Below, in pieces: positions 41,097-50,892 of a stretch of DNA of 64,000 bases. The notes below the pieces were generated by a model. The model ran no database searches. It was given only the letters and a program-made list of their open reading frames with translations, and was not told the DNA's origin. The stretch is from Desulfobacteraceae bacterium (GTDB taxonomy: Bacteria; Desulfobacterota; Desulfobacteria; Desulfobacterales; SURF-7), in NCBI GenBank assembly GCA_003599865.1, contig QZKS01000068.1, positions 1 to 64,000 on the forward strand, in the 5' to 3' direction. How positions within the stretch are numbered: the stretch's first letter is position 1; each line of letters begins with the position of its first letter. The position numbers and the translations under genes were made by a program.

Positions 41097-42398
41097 TTAA
41101 CTTGGCTCGCTGCCGGCAGGTGCAACCTGCTTTAATTTTAATGTAAATGCGGTTCCGTGATGGATTCTGCTTTCCACATCGAGCTGACAATCATATGTGG
41201 AAAGTATTCTTTGGACAATCGAAAGGCCCAGACCGGTTCCCTCCGGCCGGGTTGTGAAAAAGGGGTCGAAAATGGATTTCAGGGTTTCTTCAGACATTCC
41301 GCAGCCATTGTCTCTGACCTCAATACAGACATGGGTTTTCTTTACCGGATAGAGCGATATGGAAACCTTGCCATTTTCATCAACCGAATAGGCGGCATTC
41401 AGAAAAAGATTCCAGAGAACCTGCTGAAGATGTCCCGGATCCATCTCAACAAACAGATTCCCATCCAATGGCTCCACAAACTCAATGACTCCGCGGCATG
41501 TCCGGTCCTTTTTAAACAGCTCGATGGTTTCCGAAAGAAATTTATGCAGATTGAATCGAACCGGTTTGCCGATGGCCGGCCTCGCAAACAGCAGAAAATC
41601 ACTCACCAGCCTGCTGAGCCGATCCGCCTCTCTCAAGACAATCTGCATGAGTTTATCATGCTGCGGATCAAAACGGATCTCCTCTTTTAGCAATTGAATG
41701 GAGCCGGAAAGAGAAGCCAGCGGATTTTTAATTTCATGGGCCAGACCTGCCGCCATTTCACCGATCGCCGCACTTTTTTCAACCCGCTTCACATGTTCTT
41801 CCAGATCCTGAAGCTCCTTTTTGGTCCTTTTTTCCTGTTCTGCAAGAACGCTGCTTAAAAATGCAACCGCAAAGCATGCGATAATGGTGGCACCAATTTT
41901 AAACAGAATCTGGTGGATTCCAAAATCCGCAGCCGTAACCCCCATATCAATATTGATCGGAGGCAGGATACCCCAAAATTCAAACAGGATCAAAAAGGTG
42001 TATTGAATACTGCAAACCACGGCAATAATCAGGCTCCCCTTCTTGAATAAAAACATGCTGGAACAAATAATGACGATCAGGTAAAGGAAGGCAAAAAAGC
42101 TGATAAAACTGCCGGTAATAAACACAATCATGGTGATCATGAATGAATCGACGATCAGTTGAAGATAAGCAAACCAGGCTGCCTGCGGAACCTTGCGGTA
42201 AATCAGGAAATAGATGGCCGATTCCACAAGCATCATGACACAGAGTCCTAAAATGATTAAAAAGGAAGGAACCGGTGTGGATTTAAAATGCTGGAATCCG
42301 TAAATTACGGAAGATCCGAGAAGCAATAAAGCAAAAAGGGCCCGAAAAAAAATGAGCCCTTTCATCTTTCTGGAATAGTCATCTAAAACCTGTTGCAC
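41097..42398 (-). CDS. Sensor histidine kinase, PilS-like
   Basis: A 433-residue kinase with about six N-terminal membrane helices (residues 15-205), a short coiled linker, and an HPK4/NtrB-type kinase core. The H-box is [20 protein letters not shown], the N-box [15 protein letters not shown]1 [11 protein letters not shown] and G2 GTGLGLSIV. The membrane design and the pilC neighbour point to PilS, which controls pilin transcription through a sigma-54 activator, PilR. No pilR gene follows; lysS does. A sigma-54-type site lies upstream of pilC. Confidence 0.83.
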   Translation of the reverse strand: MQQVLDDYSRKMKGLIFFRALFALLLLGSSVIYGFQHFKSTPVPSFLIILGLCVMMLVESAIYFLIYRKVPQAAWFAYLQLIVDSFMITMIVFITGSFISFFAFLYLIVIICSSMFLFKKGSLIIAVVCSIQYTFLILFEFWGILPPINIDMGVTAADFGIHQILFKIGATIIACFAVAFLSSVLAEQEKRTKKELQDLEEHVKRVEKSAAIGEMAAGLAHEIKNPLASLSGSIQLLKEEIRFDPQHDKLMQIVLREADRLSRLVSDFLLFARPAIGKPVRFNLHKFLSETIELFKKDRTCRGVIEFVEPLDGNLFVEMDPGHLQQVLWNLFLNAAYSVDENGKVSISLYPVKKTHVCIEVRDNGCGMSEETLKSIFDPFFTTRPEGTGLGLSIVQRILSTYDCQLDVESRIHHGTAFTLKLKQVAPAGSEPS

Positions 42399-42464
42399 GA
42401 TGAAACCATGACCCCCGAATAATGGCGATCGTTTCTTTGATCGTCCTTTTATCGAAAAGACTTC

Positions 42465-43676
42465 TTATCCGCTGATGGCGCCGGCCATTTGGAATACCGG
42501 AAGATACATGGACACCACCAGGCCGCCGATCAGGCAGCCCATAAATACCATCATCAACGGCTCAATGGCGGAAGTCAGGTTTTCCACGGCCGTATCCACT
42601 TCTTCTTCATAAAAATCCGCTATCTTTTCGAGCATGGCATCCAGCGCACCGGTGGATTCGCCGACAGCGATCATGGAGCATACCATGGAAGGAAATACAC
42701 CGCTTTCCGCCAGGGGGTCTGCCATGGTTCTGCCTTCTGCAATACCGCTCCTGACATTGTAAACCGCTTTTTCAATGGTTTTGTTTCCGGCGGTCTTGGC
42801 CACAATATCCAGGGCATCCAGGATGGAAACCCCGCTGGCCATCATGGTTCCCATTGTCCTTGTAAACTTGGATACGGCAACTTTTCGAATCAGAATTCCG
42901 ACCACGGGTATTTTTAAAAAAAGATCATCCATGAAATCCCGGCCTTTTGGTGTTCCATAAAACTTTTTATAGGCAATCACAAAAAGGATAAAGGCGCCGA
43001 TGATATAATGAATCTTGGTTTTGACAATCTCGCTGGCATTCACGACCATCTGGGTCGGCAGAGGCAGCTCTTTTCCAAAATCGGCAAACATCTCCTGGAA
43101 GACCGGAATAACAAAAACCAGAATGACGATCACCACAATCGTCGCAATGGCCAGCGTAATCAACGGATACATCATGGCACTTTTAATCTGGCTTTTCAGT
43201 TTGGCCGCCTTTTCCAGGTAAACGGAAAGTCTTCTGAGAATGACGTCCAGAATACCGCCGGCCTCTCCGGCAGCGATCATATTCACATACAGTGAATCAA
43301 ACTGCTTGGGAAATTTTTTCAGGGATTCTGCCAGTGTATTGCCGCCCTCTACCGATTCTTTTAACGATTTCAGCATTTTTTTAAAGGTAGGATTCTCCTG
43401 CTGGGAGTACAGGATATCCAGGCACTGAATGATGGGAAGCCCGGCGTCGATCATGGTGGAAAACTGTCTGGAAAAGATGATGATTTCTTCCTGTTTTACC
43501 TTGGGTTGCATGAATGCAACGTTTTCAAACAGATCCTTTGGTTTGGCCTTTATTTTTAAGGGCGTGATCCGGATTCTCTGAAGGTGGGCACGAACCGCCT
43601 CTTCATTCTGAGCTTCCAGCTCCCCTTTTTGGACTTCATGTTTTCTGTTTTTTCCTTCCCACTTATATACCGGCAT
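42465..43676 (-). CDS. pilC: Type IV pilus inner membrane platform protein
   Basis: A 403-residue type II secretion F-family protein. The N-terminal motif MPVYKWEGKNRKHEVQKGE is typical of PilC. Two cytoplasmic helical domains each hold the repeated pattern (FSRQFSTMIDAGLPIIQCLD; FTRTMGTMMASGVSILDALD), and three membrane helices lie at about 170-195, 220-240 and 375-395. It anchors the pilus machine and couples the ATPases to the pilin. No pilA, pilB or pilT is in the window. Confidence 0.92.
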   Translation of the reverse strand: MPVYKWEGKNRKHEVQKGELEAQNEEAVRAHLQRIRITPLKIKAKPKDLFENVAFMQPKVKQEEIIIFSRQFSTMIDAGLPIIQCLDILYSQQENPTFKKMLKSLKESVEGGNTLAESLKKFPKQFDSLYVNMIAAGEAGGILDVILRRLSVYLEKAAKLKSQIKSAMMYPLITLAIATIVVIVILVFVIPVFQEMFADFGKELPLPTQMVVNASEIVKTKIHYIIGAFILFVIAYKKFYGTPKGRDFMDDLFLKIPVVGILIRKVAVSKFTRTMGTMMASGVSILDALDIVAKTAGNKTIEKAVYNVRSGIAEGRTMADPLAESGVFPSMVCSMIAVGESTGALDAMLEKIADFYEEEVDTAVENLTSAIEPLMMVFMGCLIGGLVVSMYLPVFQMAGAISG

Positions 43677-43809
43677 AACCGCCCCCTTTTACAAGCAATG
43701 AAGACCCTGTCTGTTGTTGAATCATTTCAAACGAATGGTTTTTAAGATTTACAATGTTACCGGTCATACCATTTCCCGGGCATCGTGACAATCCGAGCAT
43801 CATAAAATG

Positions 43810-43825
43810 AGCAAAAAACATGCCG
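43810..43825 (-). promoter_or_regulatory. Candidate sigma-54 promoter upstream of pilC
   Basis: On the minus strand CGGCATGTTTTTTGCT has the GG and GC elements ten bases apart, as in sigma-54 promoters; the -24 half departs slightly from TGGCAC. It lies ~135 bases upstream of pilC, within the 216-base gap after the radical SAM gene. Confidence 0.5.
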
Positions 43826-43892
43826 TATCAATAATTTATAAATCATCGAACCCCCGCGGATTGTCATGCGGCCGGCACAGGGTGTTGCCTTC

Positions 43893-44843
43893 TTATTGTT
43901 TCCGGAAAAAAAAAGTGCCTCGCGGCATTTGTTTTTTAACAACTTCTCCATTTTTCAATAAAATGTCAAGATGTTGATTGATTTTATTATGATCAGCTCC
44001 TGTAATTTCCAAGATGTCCTCAACCGTGCAGGGCCTTCGTTTCACAGTGGATAAAATCAGATCCATCAAATCCCCGGAAAAGACATCCGGCAAAACCGTG
44101 TGTTTGGAATGGTTAAGAGTGCGGACATTGTGCATACAGGCTTGTATACTTTTCAATACTTCCGGTGTCACAGGCTTTACCCAGTCTTCCGTCCCCGGCC
44201 TGTCCAGTGAATTGATGTGGATCTGATAAGGCTTGATGATATCCATTACCCGTTGAATCTGTTCCATTTCATGTTGATCATCGTTATGTCCCGGAACAAT
44301 AAAAATTTCCATCCAGAGCTGATTGGAAAATTCCTTTCGCAAGGCAGCCAGTCCTTTGACCATCTCATGCAGTTCCAGATCCGGATGAGGACGGTTAATG
44401 GTTTGAAATACATGATCCGAGGCCGCATCAAAAGAGGCAATGACAACATCGGCCTGCAATACGGCCTTTCGGACCTCCGGCAGGTGAAACATTGTACCAT
44501 TGGTCAAAACCGCAACAGCATATTCCGGGTAGTCTGTCTTCATATATTGTATGATTTCACCAATACTGCTGTGGAGAGTCGGCTCACCGGATCCGGAAAA
44601 GGTAAGAAAATCCATCCGCGGCCGGGAGGATAAAACAGTATCCAGTTCCTTGCGGATCTGATCAAAAGGGGTGTAGTCTTTTCGTTTAATCGTTAAATGC
44701 GTTGTTTTCCCGCACTCACAGTAAACACAATTCAAGGAGCATGTTTTATGGGGCATCAAATCCACGCCCAGAGATAATCCGAGCCGCCTGGATGGAACCG
44801 GACCAAAAATATAGTTAAATCCCGGTTTTAATTTAGTTTTCAT
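43893..44843 (-). CDS. Radical SAM protein (COG0731-like)
   Basis: A 316-residue radical SAM protein. The cluster motif CSLNCVYC (C35, C39, C42) follows a GPVPSRRLGLSLGVDL segment that marks the COG0731-like group; FSGSGEPTLHSSIGE is the GGE-type SAM-binding motif. The last ~70 residues look like a winged helix (RRPCTVEDILEITGADHNKINQHLDILLKNGEV). The reaction is not known for this group. It stands alone upstream of pilC. Confidence 0.85.
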   Translation of the reverse strand: MKTKLKPGFNYIFGPVPSRRLGLSLGVDLMPHKTCSLNCVYCECGKTTHLTIKRKDYTPFDQIRKELDTVLSSRPRMDFLTFSGSGEPTLHSSIGEIIQYMKTDYPEYAVAVLTNGTMFHLPEVRKAVLQADVVIASFDAASDHVFQTINRPHPDLELHEMVKGLAALRKEFSNQLWMEIFIVPGHNDDQHEMEQIQRVMDIIKPYQIHINSLDRPGTEDWVKPVTPEVLKSIQACMHNVRTLNHSKHTVLPDVFSGDLMDLILSTVKRRPCTVEDILEITGADHNKINQHLDILLKNGEVVKKQMPRGTFFFRKQ

Positions 44844-45230
44844 ATTTTACTGATTCTGCCGTCGTTTTTTTTGTATTCACCATCGCGAAGGATCCTGATC
44901 GTAAGATCCGGGAAAACGCCTCAAGAATGAATTATATGACAATGAAAACCAGCACATCCGAATCCTCCTGCTATCACAGTCCGACCAAAACAACAACCGG
45001 TTTAACAAATTTGATATGGAATGAGGATTCCTTTTACTTGTGCTTGATAAACCGCGCTTAACGTTGTATCACGACCTATTGGTTTTTGCTTGTGTAAAAA
45101 TTTGAAATCTCGGCCCAGGACGGAGTCCAATAACAAGATAATTTGAACCTATCTGAAAAGCAAGCGGATTCATTGTTTTGCATGCAACACAACACAGCAA
45201 CAATTCGTTGCCCGATGCCGGTGGAAGTGA
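44844..45230. other. Intergenic region between divergent genes, nothing identified
   Basis: This 387-base stretch separates the radical SAM gene (-) and the DHH/CBS fusion gene (+). I see no coding frame, no structured RNA motif that I recognise, and no clear promoter. It must carry promoters for both genes. Confidence 0.5.
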
Positions 45231-47945
45231 ATGGCGACTGAAAAAAAGAAAAACCTGACGGTCATCACCACCCACATCAATGCCGATTTTGACGGGATTG
45301 CATCCATGCTCGCCGCTCAAAAACTGTATCCCGGCGCCCTGGTTGTCTTTCCCGGCTCATATGAACGGAATCTCCGTAATTTCTTTGTTGATTCCATGGC
45401 CTATCTTTTCAATATGGCTGACATCAATGATATCGATTTTTCCGATATCCGGCGTCTGGTTCTCGTGGATACCAGAAAGGCGGATCGCATTGGGAAGCTC
45501 TCACCCCTGTTATCCTTGCCGGAAATCGATATTCATATTTATGATCATCACCCCCATAGCCCTTCGGACATAAAGGCTCATGCGGATTTTTATAACCGGA
45601 CCGGCGCGACAACAACGATTCTGACCCAATTCATCCGGGAAAAACAGATTGCATTGACTTCCGATGAAGCAACCATCATGTGCCTGGGCATTTATGAAGA
45701 CACCGGCTCCTTTACCTTTCCATCCACCACGGAACACGATCTGATGTCGGCGGCATTTCTGCTGTCCAGCGGCGCCAACCTGAATGTTATTGCAGATATC
45801 ATTTCAAAAGAAATCAACCCACAGCAGGTAAAAGTCCTGAATGATATGCTTCTTTCGGCAAACCGTTTCAAAATTAACGGTGTGGATGTGACGGTGACCA
45901 GCATATCATCCGAAACGTATATCCATGATTTTGCCCTGATCGTTCATAAAATGATGAAGGTTGAAAACCTGAATGTATTGTTCGCGATCGCCAGAATGAG
46001 CAACAAAATATATGTTGTAGCCAGAAGCAGGGTTCCGGAAGTGGACGCCGGAGGCATTGTCACATCACTCGGCGGGGGGGGACATGGTTTTGCCGCTGCG
46101 GCAACCATACGTGACCGGACCCTGGCCCAGGTCGAGCAGCAGTTGATGGAAAAATTATATCGGACCATCAAGCCCTCTCAACTGGCCGGAGAAATCATGT
46201 CTTCTCCTGTCATTACCATCGGTCCGGATGTGTCCTGTCACGATGCCGGAACACGGATGACCCGGTATAATGTCAATGCGCTTCTGGTCACGGAAAAACA
46301 GAAAGAAAAAGATGTCCTGCTCGGTTTTATCTCCCGGCAGGTTATTGAAAAAGCGCTTTTTCACGATCTGAAGCATGTCCCGGTCAAAGAATATATGAGC
46401 ACGGAGCTGGCCGTCGTCTCACCGGAAGCCGATATCCATGAAATCCAGGAAAAAATTATTCATAACAAACAGCGCATACTGCCGGTGATGGAACAGGATG
46501 TGATCAAAGGCGTGATCACCAGGACCAATCTGTTAAATATCCTGGTGGATCAGGCACAATTGAATCATGAGAAGCAAACAAACGGTTTTCAGGCTCCGGT
46601 TACCGCCCGAACACGGAATGTCAGAAGACTCATGAAAGAACGATTATCCAAAAAACTGATGGGCATCCTGAAGGAAATCGGTGAAACCGCCGCAGAAATC
46701 GGATTCAGTGCCTATGTGGTGGGAGGCTTTGTCAGAGATCTGTTTTTATACCGGAAAAATGAGGATGTTGATATCGTAATCGAAGGCGACGGAATCCTGT
46801 TTGCCAAAAAATATGCAAAAATTTCCGGGGCAAGGGTCAATGCCTACCAGAAATTCGGTACAGCGGTGATTATCTTTCCGGATGGGTTCAAAATTGATGT
46901 GGCTTCCGCCAGAACGGAATATTATCAAAGTCCGGCCGCCCTTCCAACCGTTGAAATGAGTTCCATCAAAATGGATCTTTTTCGAAGGGATTTTACCATC
47001 AATACGCTGGCGATTCAGCTGTCACCCAGCTCGTTTGGCGTGCTGATCGATTTTTTCTCTGCCCAGCGGGATATCAAGGAAAAGGTGATTCGCATTCTGC
47101 ACAATCTGAGCTTTGTGGAAGACCCCACGCGAGGATTTCGTGCCATTCGTTTTGAACAGCGTTTTGGCTTTTCCATCGGCAAGCTGACATCCAGCCTGAT
47201 CAAAAATGCCGTGAACATGGATTTTTTTAAAAAATTGAGCGGCAGACGGATATTCATGGAGATCCGCCTGATACTGGAAGAAGAAAACCCGGCACCGGCG
47301 ATCATCCGCCTGTCCGATTACAACCTCCTTCAGTTCATCCATTCATCGGTTACGCTCAACAAAAAAACCATTGAACTGCTCCATACGGCGCATAAAGTAA
47401 TCACATGGTATGATTTGCTTTTTCTGGAAGAATCCTATAATAAGTGGGCCATTTATTTTCTGGTTCTGATCCGGCATTGCGATGCGAAGACATCGCTGGA
47501 GATTTGCCGGAATTTTGAATTGCCTCCCCGCTTCCTGAAAATGATCAGTATGGAACGGTTTGAGGCGGAAAAATGCCTATATGGTCTGGAAAGAAAACTG
47601 CCCATTAAAAACAGCACAATATATAAACGGTTGACTGTTTTTAAAACCGAACTGATTCTGTATATGATGGTTATCACAAAACAAAAACAGGTGGAAAAAG
47701 CCATTTCCAATTATTTTACAAAACTAAAGCATGTCCGGATTGCCATGAAAGGTCAGGATCTCTTCAGTCTGGGCATACCCAGAGGACCTATTTTCGGAAA
47801 AATTCTGGATGCGGTCCGTGACCAGCGGATGAATGGAAAAGCGAAAACCAAAAAGGACGAACTGGAATTTGCAAAACAATATGCTGAAATTTTATTAAAA
47901 ACCCCGGATTCCCGGAAATCGGAATCCAAAAAGAATCATCAGTAG
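45231..47945 (+). CDS. DHH-CBS-tRNA nucleotidyltransferase fusion protein
   Basis: A 904-residue three-part protein. Residues 1-310 are a DHH/DHHA1 phosphoesterase: THINADFDGIASML, DTRKAD, YDHHPHSPSD and the GGGGHGFAAAAT loop. About 315-445 are two CBS domains (IMSSPVITIGPDVSCHDAG; YMSTELAVVSPEADIHEI) that may sense adenylates. From ~470 it is a class II nucleotidyltransferase/poly(A)-polymerase head: YVVGGFVRDLFLYRKNEDVD gives the G-S and D-x-D elements, followed by RRDFTINTLAI. In related bacteria such proteins act in adding A or CC to tRNA 3' ends. The start has GGAAG upstream. It is followed by trpS. Confidence 0.88.
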   Translation: MATEKKKNLTVITTHINADFDGIASMLAAQKLYPGALVVFPGSYERNLRNFFVDSMAYLFNMADINDIDFSDIRRLVLVDTRKADRIGKLSPLLSLPEIDIHIYDHHPHSPSDIKAHADFYNRTGATTTILTQFIREKQIALTSDEATIMCLGIYEDTGSFTFPSTTEHDLMSAAFLLSSGANLNVIADIISKEINPQQVKVLNDMLLSANRFKINGVDVTVTSISSETYIHDFALIVHKMMKVENLNVLFAIARMSNKIYVVARSRVPEVDAGGIVTSLGGGGHGFAAAATIRDRTLAQVEQQLMEKLYRTIKPSQLAGEIMSSPVITIGPDVSCHDAGTRMTRYNVNALLVTEKQKEKDVLLGFISRQVIEKALFHDLKHVPVKEYMSTELAVVSPEADIHEIQEKIIHNKQRILPVMEQDVIKGVITRTNLLNILVDQAQLNHEKQTNGFQAPVTARTRNVRRLMKERLSKKLMGILKEIGETAAEIGFSAYVVGGFVRDLFLYRKNEDVDIVIEGDGILFAKKYAKISGARVNAYQKFGTAVIIFPDGFKIDVASARTEYYQSPAALPTVEMSSIKMDLFRRDFTINTLAIQLSPSSFGVLIDFFSAQRDIKEKVIRILHNLSFVEDPTRGFRAIRFEQRFGFSIGKLTSSLIKNAVNMDFFKKLSGRRIFMEIRLILEEENPAPAIIRLSDYNLLQFIHSSVTLNKKTIELLHTAHKVITWYDLLFLEESYNKWAIYFLVLIRHCDAKTSLEICRNFELPPRFLKMISMERFEAEKCLYGLERKLPIKNSTIYKRLTVFKTELILYMMVITKQKQVEKAISNYFTKLKHVRIAMKGQDLFSLGIPRGPIFGKILDAVRDQRMNGKAKTKKDELEFAKQYAEILLKTPDSRKSESKKNHQ

Positions 47946-47960
47946 GGAGAAAACAGACCA

Positions 47961-48947
47961 ATGGCGGATCGTAAAAGAGTGTTAAGCGGCATGCGCCCGA
48001 CAGGACCCCTTCACCTGGGAAATTTTCATGGCGCCCTGGCCAACTGGGTCAATATTCAGGATCAATATGATTGTTTCTTTTTTATTGCAGACTGGCATGC
48101 CCTCACCAGTGATTATGAAGACACGGGAAAAATTTCCGGATTTGTCCATAATATGATCCTTGACTGGCTGAGCGTGGGTCTTTCTCCGGAAAAGAGTACG
48201 CTGTTTGTTCAGTCCCATATTAAAGAGCATGCGGAGTTGTTCCTGCTGCTTTCCATGATTACCCCTGTTCCCTGGCTGGAACGAAATCCTACCTATAAAG
48301 ATCAGATCATCCAGCTTTCCAACAAAGATCTTTCCACCTTCGGCTTTCTGGGTTACCCGGTTCTTCAGGCCGCCGACATCATTATTTATAAAGCCAACGG
48401 CGTTCCGGTGGGCATTGACCAGGTACCCCATGTGGAAATCACCCGGGAGATCGCCAGGCGGTTTAATTTTCTGTACGGGGATGTTTTTCCGGAACCCCAG
48501 GCCATCCTGACCGAGACCCCGAAGATACTGGGAACAGACCGTCGAAAAATGAGCAAAAGCTATGACAATGCCATCTATCTGTCCGACACCCCGGAACAGA
48601 TCGCAAAGACCGTCAGCCGGATGATCACCGATCCGCAACGAGCCAGAAGAGAAGATCCCGGCGACCCGGATGTCTGCAATGTTTTTGAATTTCATAAGCT
48701 GTATACCGACAAAAAAACCGTGGAAGAAATCAACCGGAATTGCCGAACGGCAAACATCGGCTGTGTGGAATGTAAAAAAATCATGGCTGCCAATCTTGCC
48801 AAGGAACTCGCGCCGGTTCGAGAGAAACGGGCTTTCTATGAATCGCGACCCGCACTGGTTGCCGAAATCCTTCAACATGGTGATGAAAAGGCCAGGAATG
48901 TTGCCCGGCAGACAATGGAAGAGGTCCGATCAACCATAAAAATCTGA
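47961..48947 (+). CDS. trpS: Tryptophanyl-tRNA synthetase
   Basis: A 328-residue class I synthetase. The HIGH-type motif is in GMRPTGPLHLGNFHGAL and the KMSKS loop in RRKMSKSYDNAI. VGIDQVPHVEITREIARRFN is a conserved TrpRS block. GGGAG lies upstream of the ATG at 47961, 15 bases after the previous stop. It is followed after 16 bases by scpA, an arrangement common in deltaproteobacteria. Confidence 0.95.
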   Translation: MADRKRVLSGMRPTGPLHLGNFHGALANWVNIQDQYDCFFFIADWHALTSDYEDTGKISGFVHNMILDWLSVGLSPEKSTLFVQSHIKEHAELFLLLSMITPVPWLERNPTYKDQIIQLSNKDLSTFGFLGYPVLQAADIIIYKANGVPVGIDQVPHVEITREIARRFNFLYGDVFPEPQAILTETPKILGTDRRKMSKSYDNAIYLSDTPEQIAKTVSRMITDPQRARREDPGDPDVCNVFEFHKLYTDKKTVEEINRNCRTANIGCVECKKIMAANLAKELAPVREKRAFYESRPALVAEILQHGDEKARNVARQTMEEVRSTIKI

Positions 48948-48963
48948 TGCAGATACGCTCCTT

Positions 48964-49674
48964 ATGCTGGAAGATGACTATAAAGTAAAACTCGATATTT
49001 TTGAAGGCCCCATGGATCTTCTGGTCTATCTGATTCGCAAGGCCAAGGTGGACATCTACGATATTCCCATCGCCCTGGTCACCGATCAATTTCTGGCGTA
49101 TCTGGATTGGATGAAATCGATGAATATCGATTTTGCGGGCGACTTTCTGCTGATGGCTGCCACACTTACCCATATCAAATCCAGAATGCTGCTCCCGATC
49201 CATGATGATGAGGACGAGGATGAAGACCCGAGAATGGAGATCGTCAGACCGCTGGCGGAATACCTTCAGATCAAACTGGCGGCAGAGGAGCTCATGGATC
49301 GATCCCTGCTGGGTGAAGACACTTTTTCCCGGTCTGCTGTCAAAGAAGAAATCCCGGCGGATCAGGATGAAGAAATGATCAATGTCGGTCTTTTTGAACT
49401 GATCGACGCATTCCAGACCATACTCAATAACATTTCGCCGGAACACAAGGTCGACATGCGAGCCGACCGGATATCCGTAAAAGACCGGATGAATGAAATC
49501 ATCGATATGCTGGAACAGAAAGGCTCTGTTGTCTTTGACGAATTATTTTCCGGAAATGAGACAAAAAGCAATATCATTGTAACTTTTCTGGCCATTCTTG
49601 AAATGGCCAAGTTGAATCTGATCCGCATTGTTCAACATTTACAAAGCGGTATTCTCAGACTTTTTTACCTTTAA
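48964..49674 (+). CDS. scpA: Segregation and condensation protein A
   Basis: A 236-residue kleisin subunit of the SMC-ScpAB condensin, which links the heads of the SMC dimer. The N-terminal block KLDIFEGPMDLLVYLIRKAKVDIYDI (in two parts) and ATLTHIKSRMLLP are typical, with an acidic middle (DDEDEDEDPRME). The C-terminal winged helix (ILEMAKLNLIRI) binds the SMC head. It abuts scpB, whose ATG follows the stop directly. Confidence 0.93.
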   Translation: MLEDDYKVKLDIFEGPMDLLVYLIRKAKVDIYDIPIALVTDQFLAYLDWMKSMNIDFAGDFLLMAATLTHIKSRMLLPIHDDEDEDEDPRMEIVRPLAEYLQIKLAAEELMDRSLLGEDTFSRSAVKEEIPADQDEEMINVGLFELIDAFQTILNNISPEHKVDMRADRISVKDRMNEIIDMLEQKGSVVFDELFSGNETKSNIIVTFLAILEMAKLNLIRIVQHLQSGILRLFYL

Positions 49675-50349
49675 ATGCAATTGCCTATGGAAGAGCTAAA
49701 GAATATTATCGAAAGCCTCATTTTTGTTTCCAAAGAGCCTCTTTCCATTCATGAGGTGAAGAAAATCCTTCCGGATATCGATGCCGGGGAAATCCGATCG
49801 GCACTTGATGCGCTATTCAGAGAATATGAAGAAAATAAACGCGGATTTTATCTCCGGGAGGTTGCCGGTGGCTACCAGTTTCGAAGCCGGCCGGAATATC
49901 GGCAGTGGATTGCCGAACTCATCAAGCCAAATCCGGTTCGATTGAGCAAGGCCGCATTGGAAACCCTGGCCATTATCGCCTACCGGCAGCCGATTATTCG
50001 TAGTGATATTGAACACATCCGTGGTGTTGACTCCGGGGGAATCCTCAGAATGCTGATGGAAAAAAAACTGATCCGTGCCCTGGGCCGAAAGGATATTCCC
50101 GGCCGTCCTCTGATCTATGCAACCACAAAACAGTTTCTTGCCGTCTTTGATCTCAAGGATTTAAAGGATCTGCCTTCTCTTAAGGAAATAGAAGAGTTTG
50201 GAAAGCAGTCAGCGGCAATGCTTGATGAAATACAGGATATGGATGACCGCCCGGAAGATGAGCCGGAACAGAATGATCCAATCGAGTCTCCGGCCCGGTC
50301 CCTGGATGTTCCGGAAAATGAAGATTTTTCCGGTAATGATGAACCCTGA
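49675..50349 (+). CDS. scpB: Segregation and condensation protein B
   Basis: A 224-residue tandem winged-helix protein that binds ScpA. Blocks include IESLIFVSKEPLSIHEVKK, LREVAGGYQFRSRPEY and LSKAALETLAIIAYRQPIIRSDIEHIRGVDS (in parts). The final ~45 residues are acidic and proline-rich, probably disordered. The start ATG at 49675 follows the scpA stop with no gap; an ATG at 49687 is an alternative. A strong terminator follows. Confidence 0.93.
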   Translation: MQLPMEELKNIIESLIFVSKEPLSIHEVKKILPDIDAGEIRSALDALFREYEENKRGFYLREVAGGYQFRSRPEYRQWIAELIKPNPVRLSKAALETLAIIAYRQPIIRSDIEHIRGVDSGGILRMLMEKKLIRALGRKDIPGRPLIYATTKQFLAVFDLKDLKDLPSLKEIEEFGKQSAAMLDEIQDMDDRPEDEPEQNDPIESPARSLDVPENEDFSGNDEP

Positions 50350-50369
50350 TTCACATTCACAAACGCAAG

Positions 50370-50405
50370 AACAAGGATATGTCAAAGAATTGACACATCC
50401 TTGTT
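50370..50405 (+). terminator. Rho-independent terminator after scpB
   Basis: AACAAGGAT (50370-50378) pairs with ATCCTTGTT (50397-50405), with TGTCA/TTGACA pairing inward and a short loop. A T-run (TTTTT) follows the stem. It lies 21 bases past the scpB stop and would end the trpS-scpA-scpB transcript. Confidence 0.8.
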
Positions 50406-50474
50406 TTTGGGCTATAAACCGTTTTCAAAATGAGACAGCTTCCCCATCGTCTCTGATATCATTCATGCTGAAAT

Positions 50475-50888
50475 ATGGAGGCCATTATCGAAACAGATAC
50501 GGAAAGAAGACGTGTAAAAAGATTTCTTTTCCCGGACGATTCCGAAATTACAGCCCGGATCTCCATCCACGGCCAGGAAGATGCTGTCGTGATATCCGAT
50601 ATTCTTAATATCAGTGAAGATGGACTGGGTTTCAGTTTTAAAATCAACCCGAACCCTTCCCTGAAAACAGGAGACCGGTTTGTGATCAAAGAAATCAGAG
50701 GATTTGATTCCGCTGAATTTCTGGTCGGCGTGGAAATGGAAATCAAATGGATTCTTCGGTACAACCCGCAGCGCGGAGCACGTTCCGGCTGTGAGTTTGC
50801 CAAAAAATCAGAAGTATTGAGAGAAAAGATCAGGCGCCTTGTCGATCACCAGATGGCTCGCAGCCTTGATAACGCAGACGGCAGCTGA
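50475..50888 (+). CDS. PilZ domain protein
   Basis: A 137-residue PilZ domain, a cyclic di-GMP receptor. The two binding motifs are present: the arginine-rich ERRRVKRF (~10-17) and NISEDGLGF (~46-54, corresponding to D/N-x-S-x-x-G). It has no other domain. The end meets the convergent PocR-domain gene with four bases between. No strong ribosome site is seen before the ATG. Confidence 0.87.
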   Translation: MEAIIETDTERRRVKRFLFPDDSEITARISIHGQEDAVVISDILNISEDGLGFSFKINPNPSLKTGDRFVIKEIRGFDSAEFLVGVEMEIKWILRYNPQRGARSGCEFAKKSEVLREKIRRLVDHQMARSLDNADGS

Positions 50889-50892
50889 CATC

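Noticed and set aside
29600-44850. Shared ATGAARACNAAATT start context of msbA, the radical SAM gene and the antitoxin
   Set aside because: Only about 15 bases agree, and they encode a common Met-Lys-Thr-Lys-Leu start. Chance and shared translation preference explain it.
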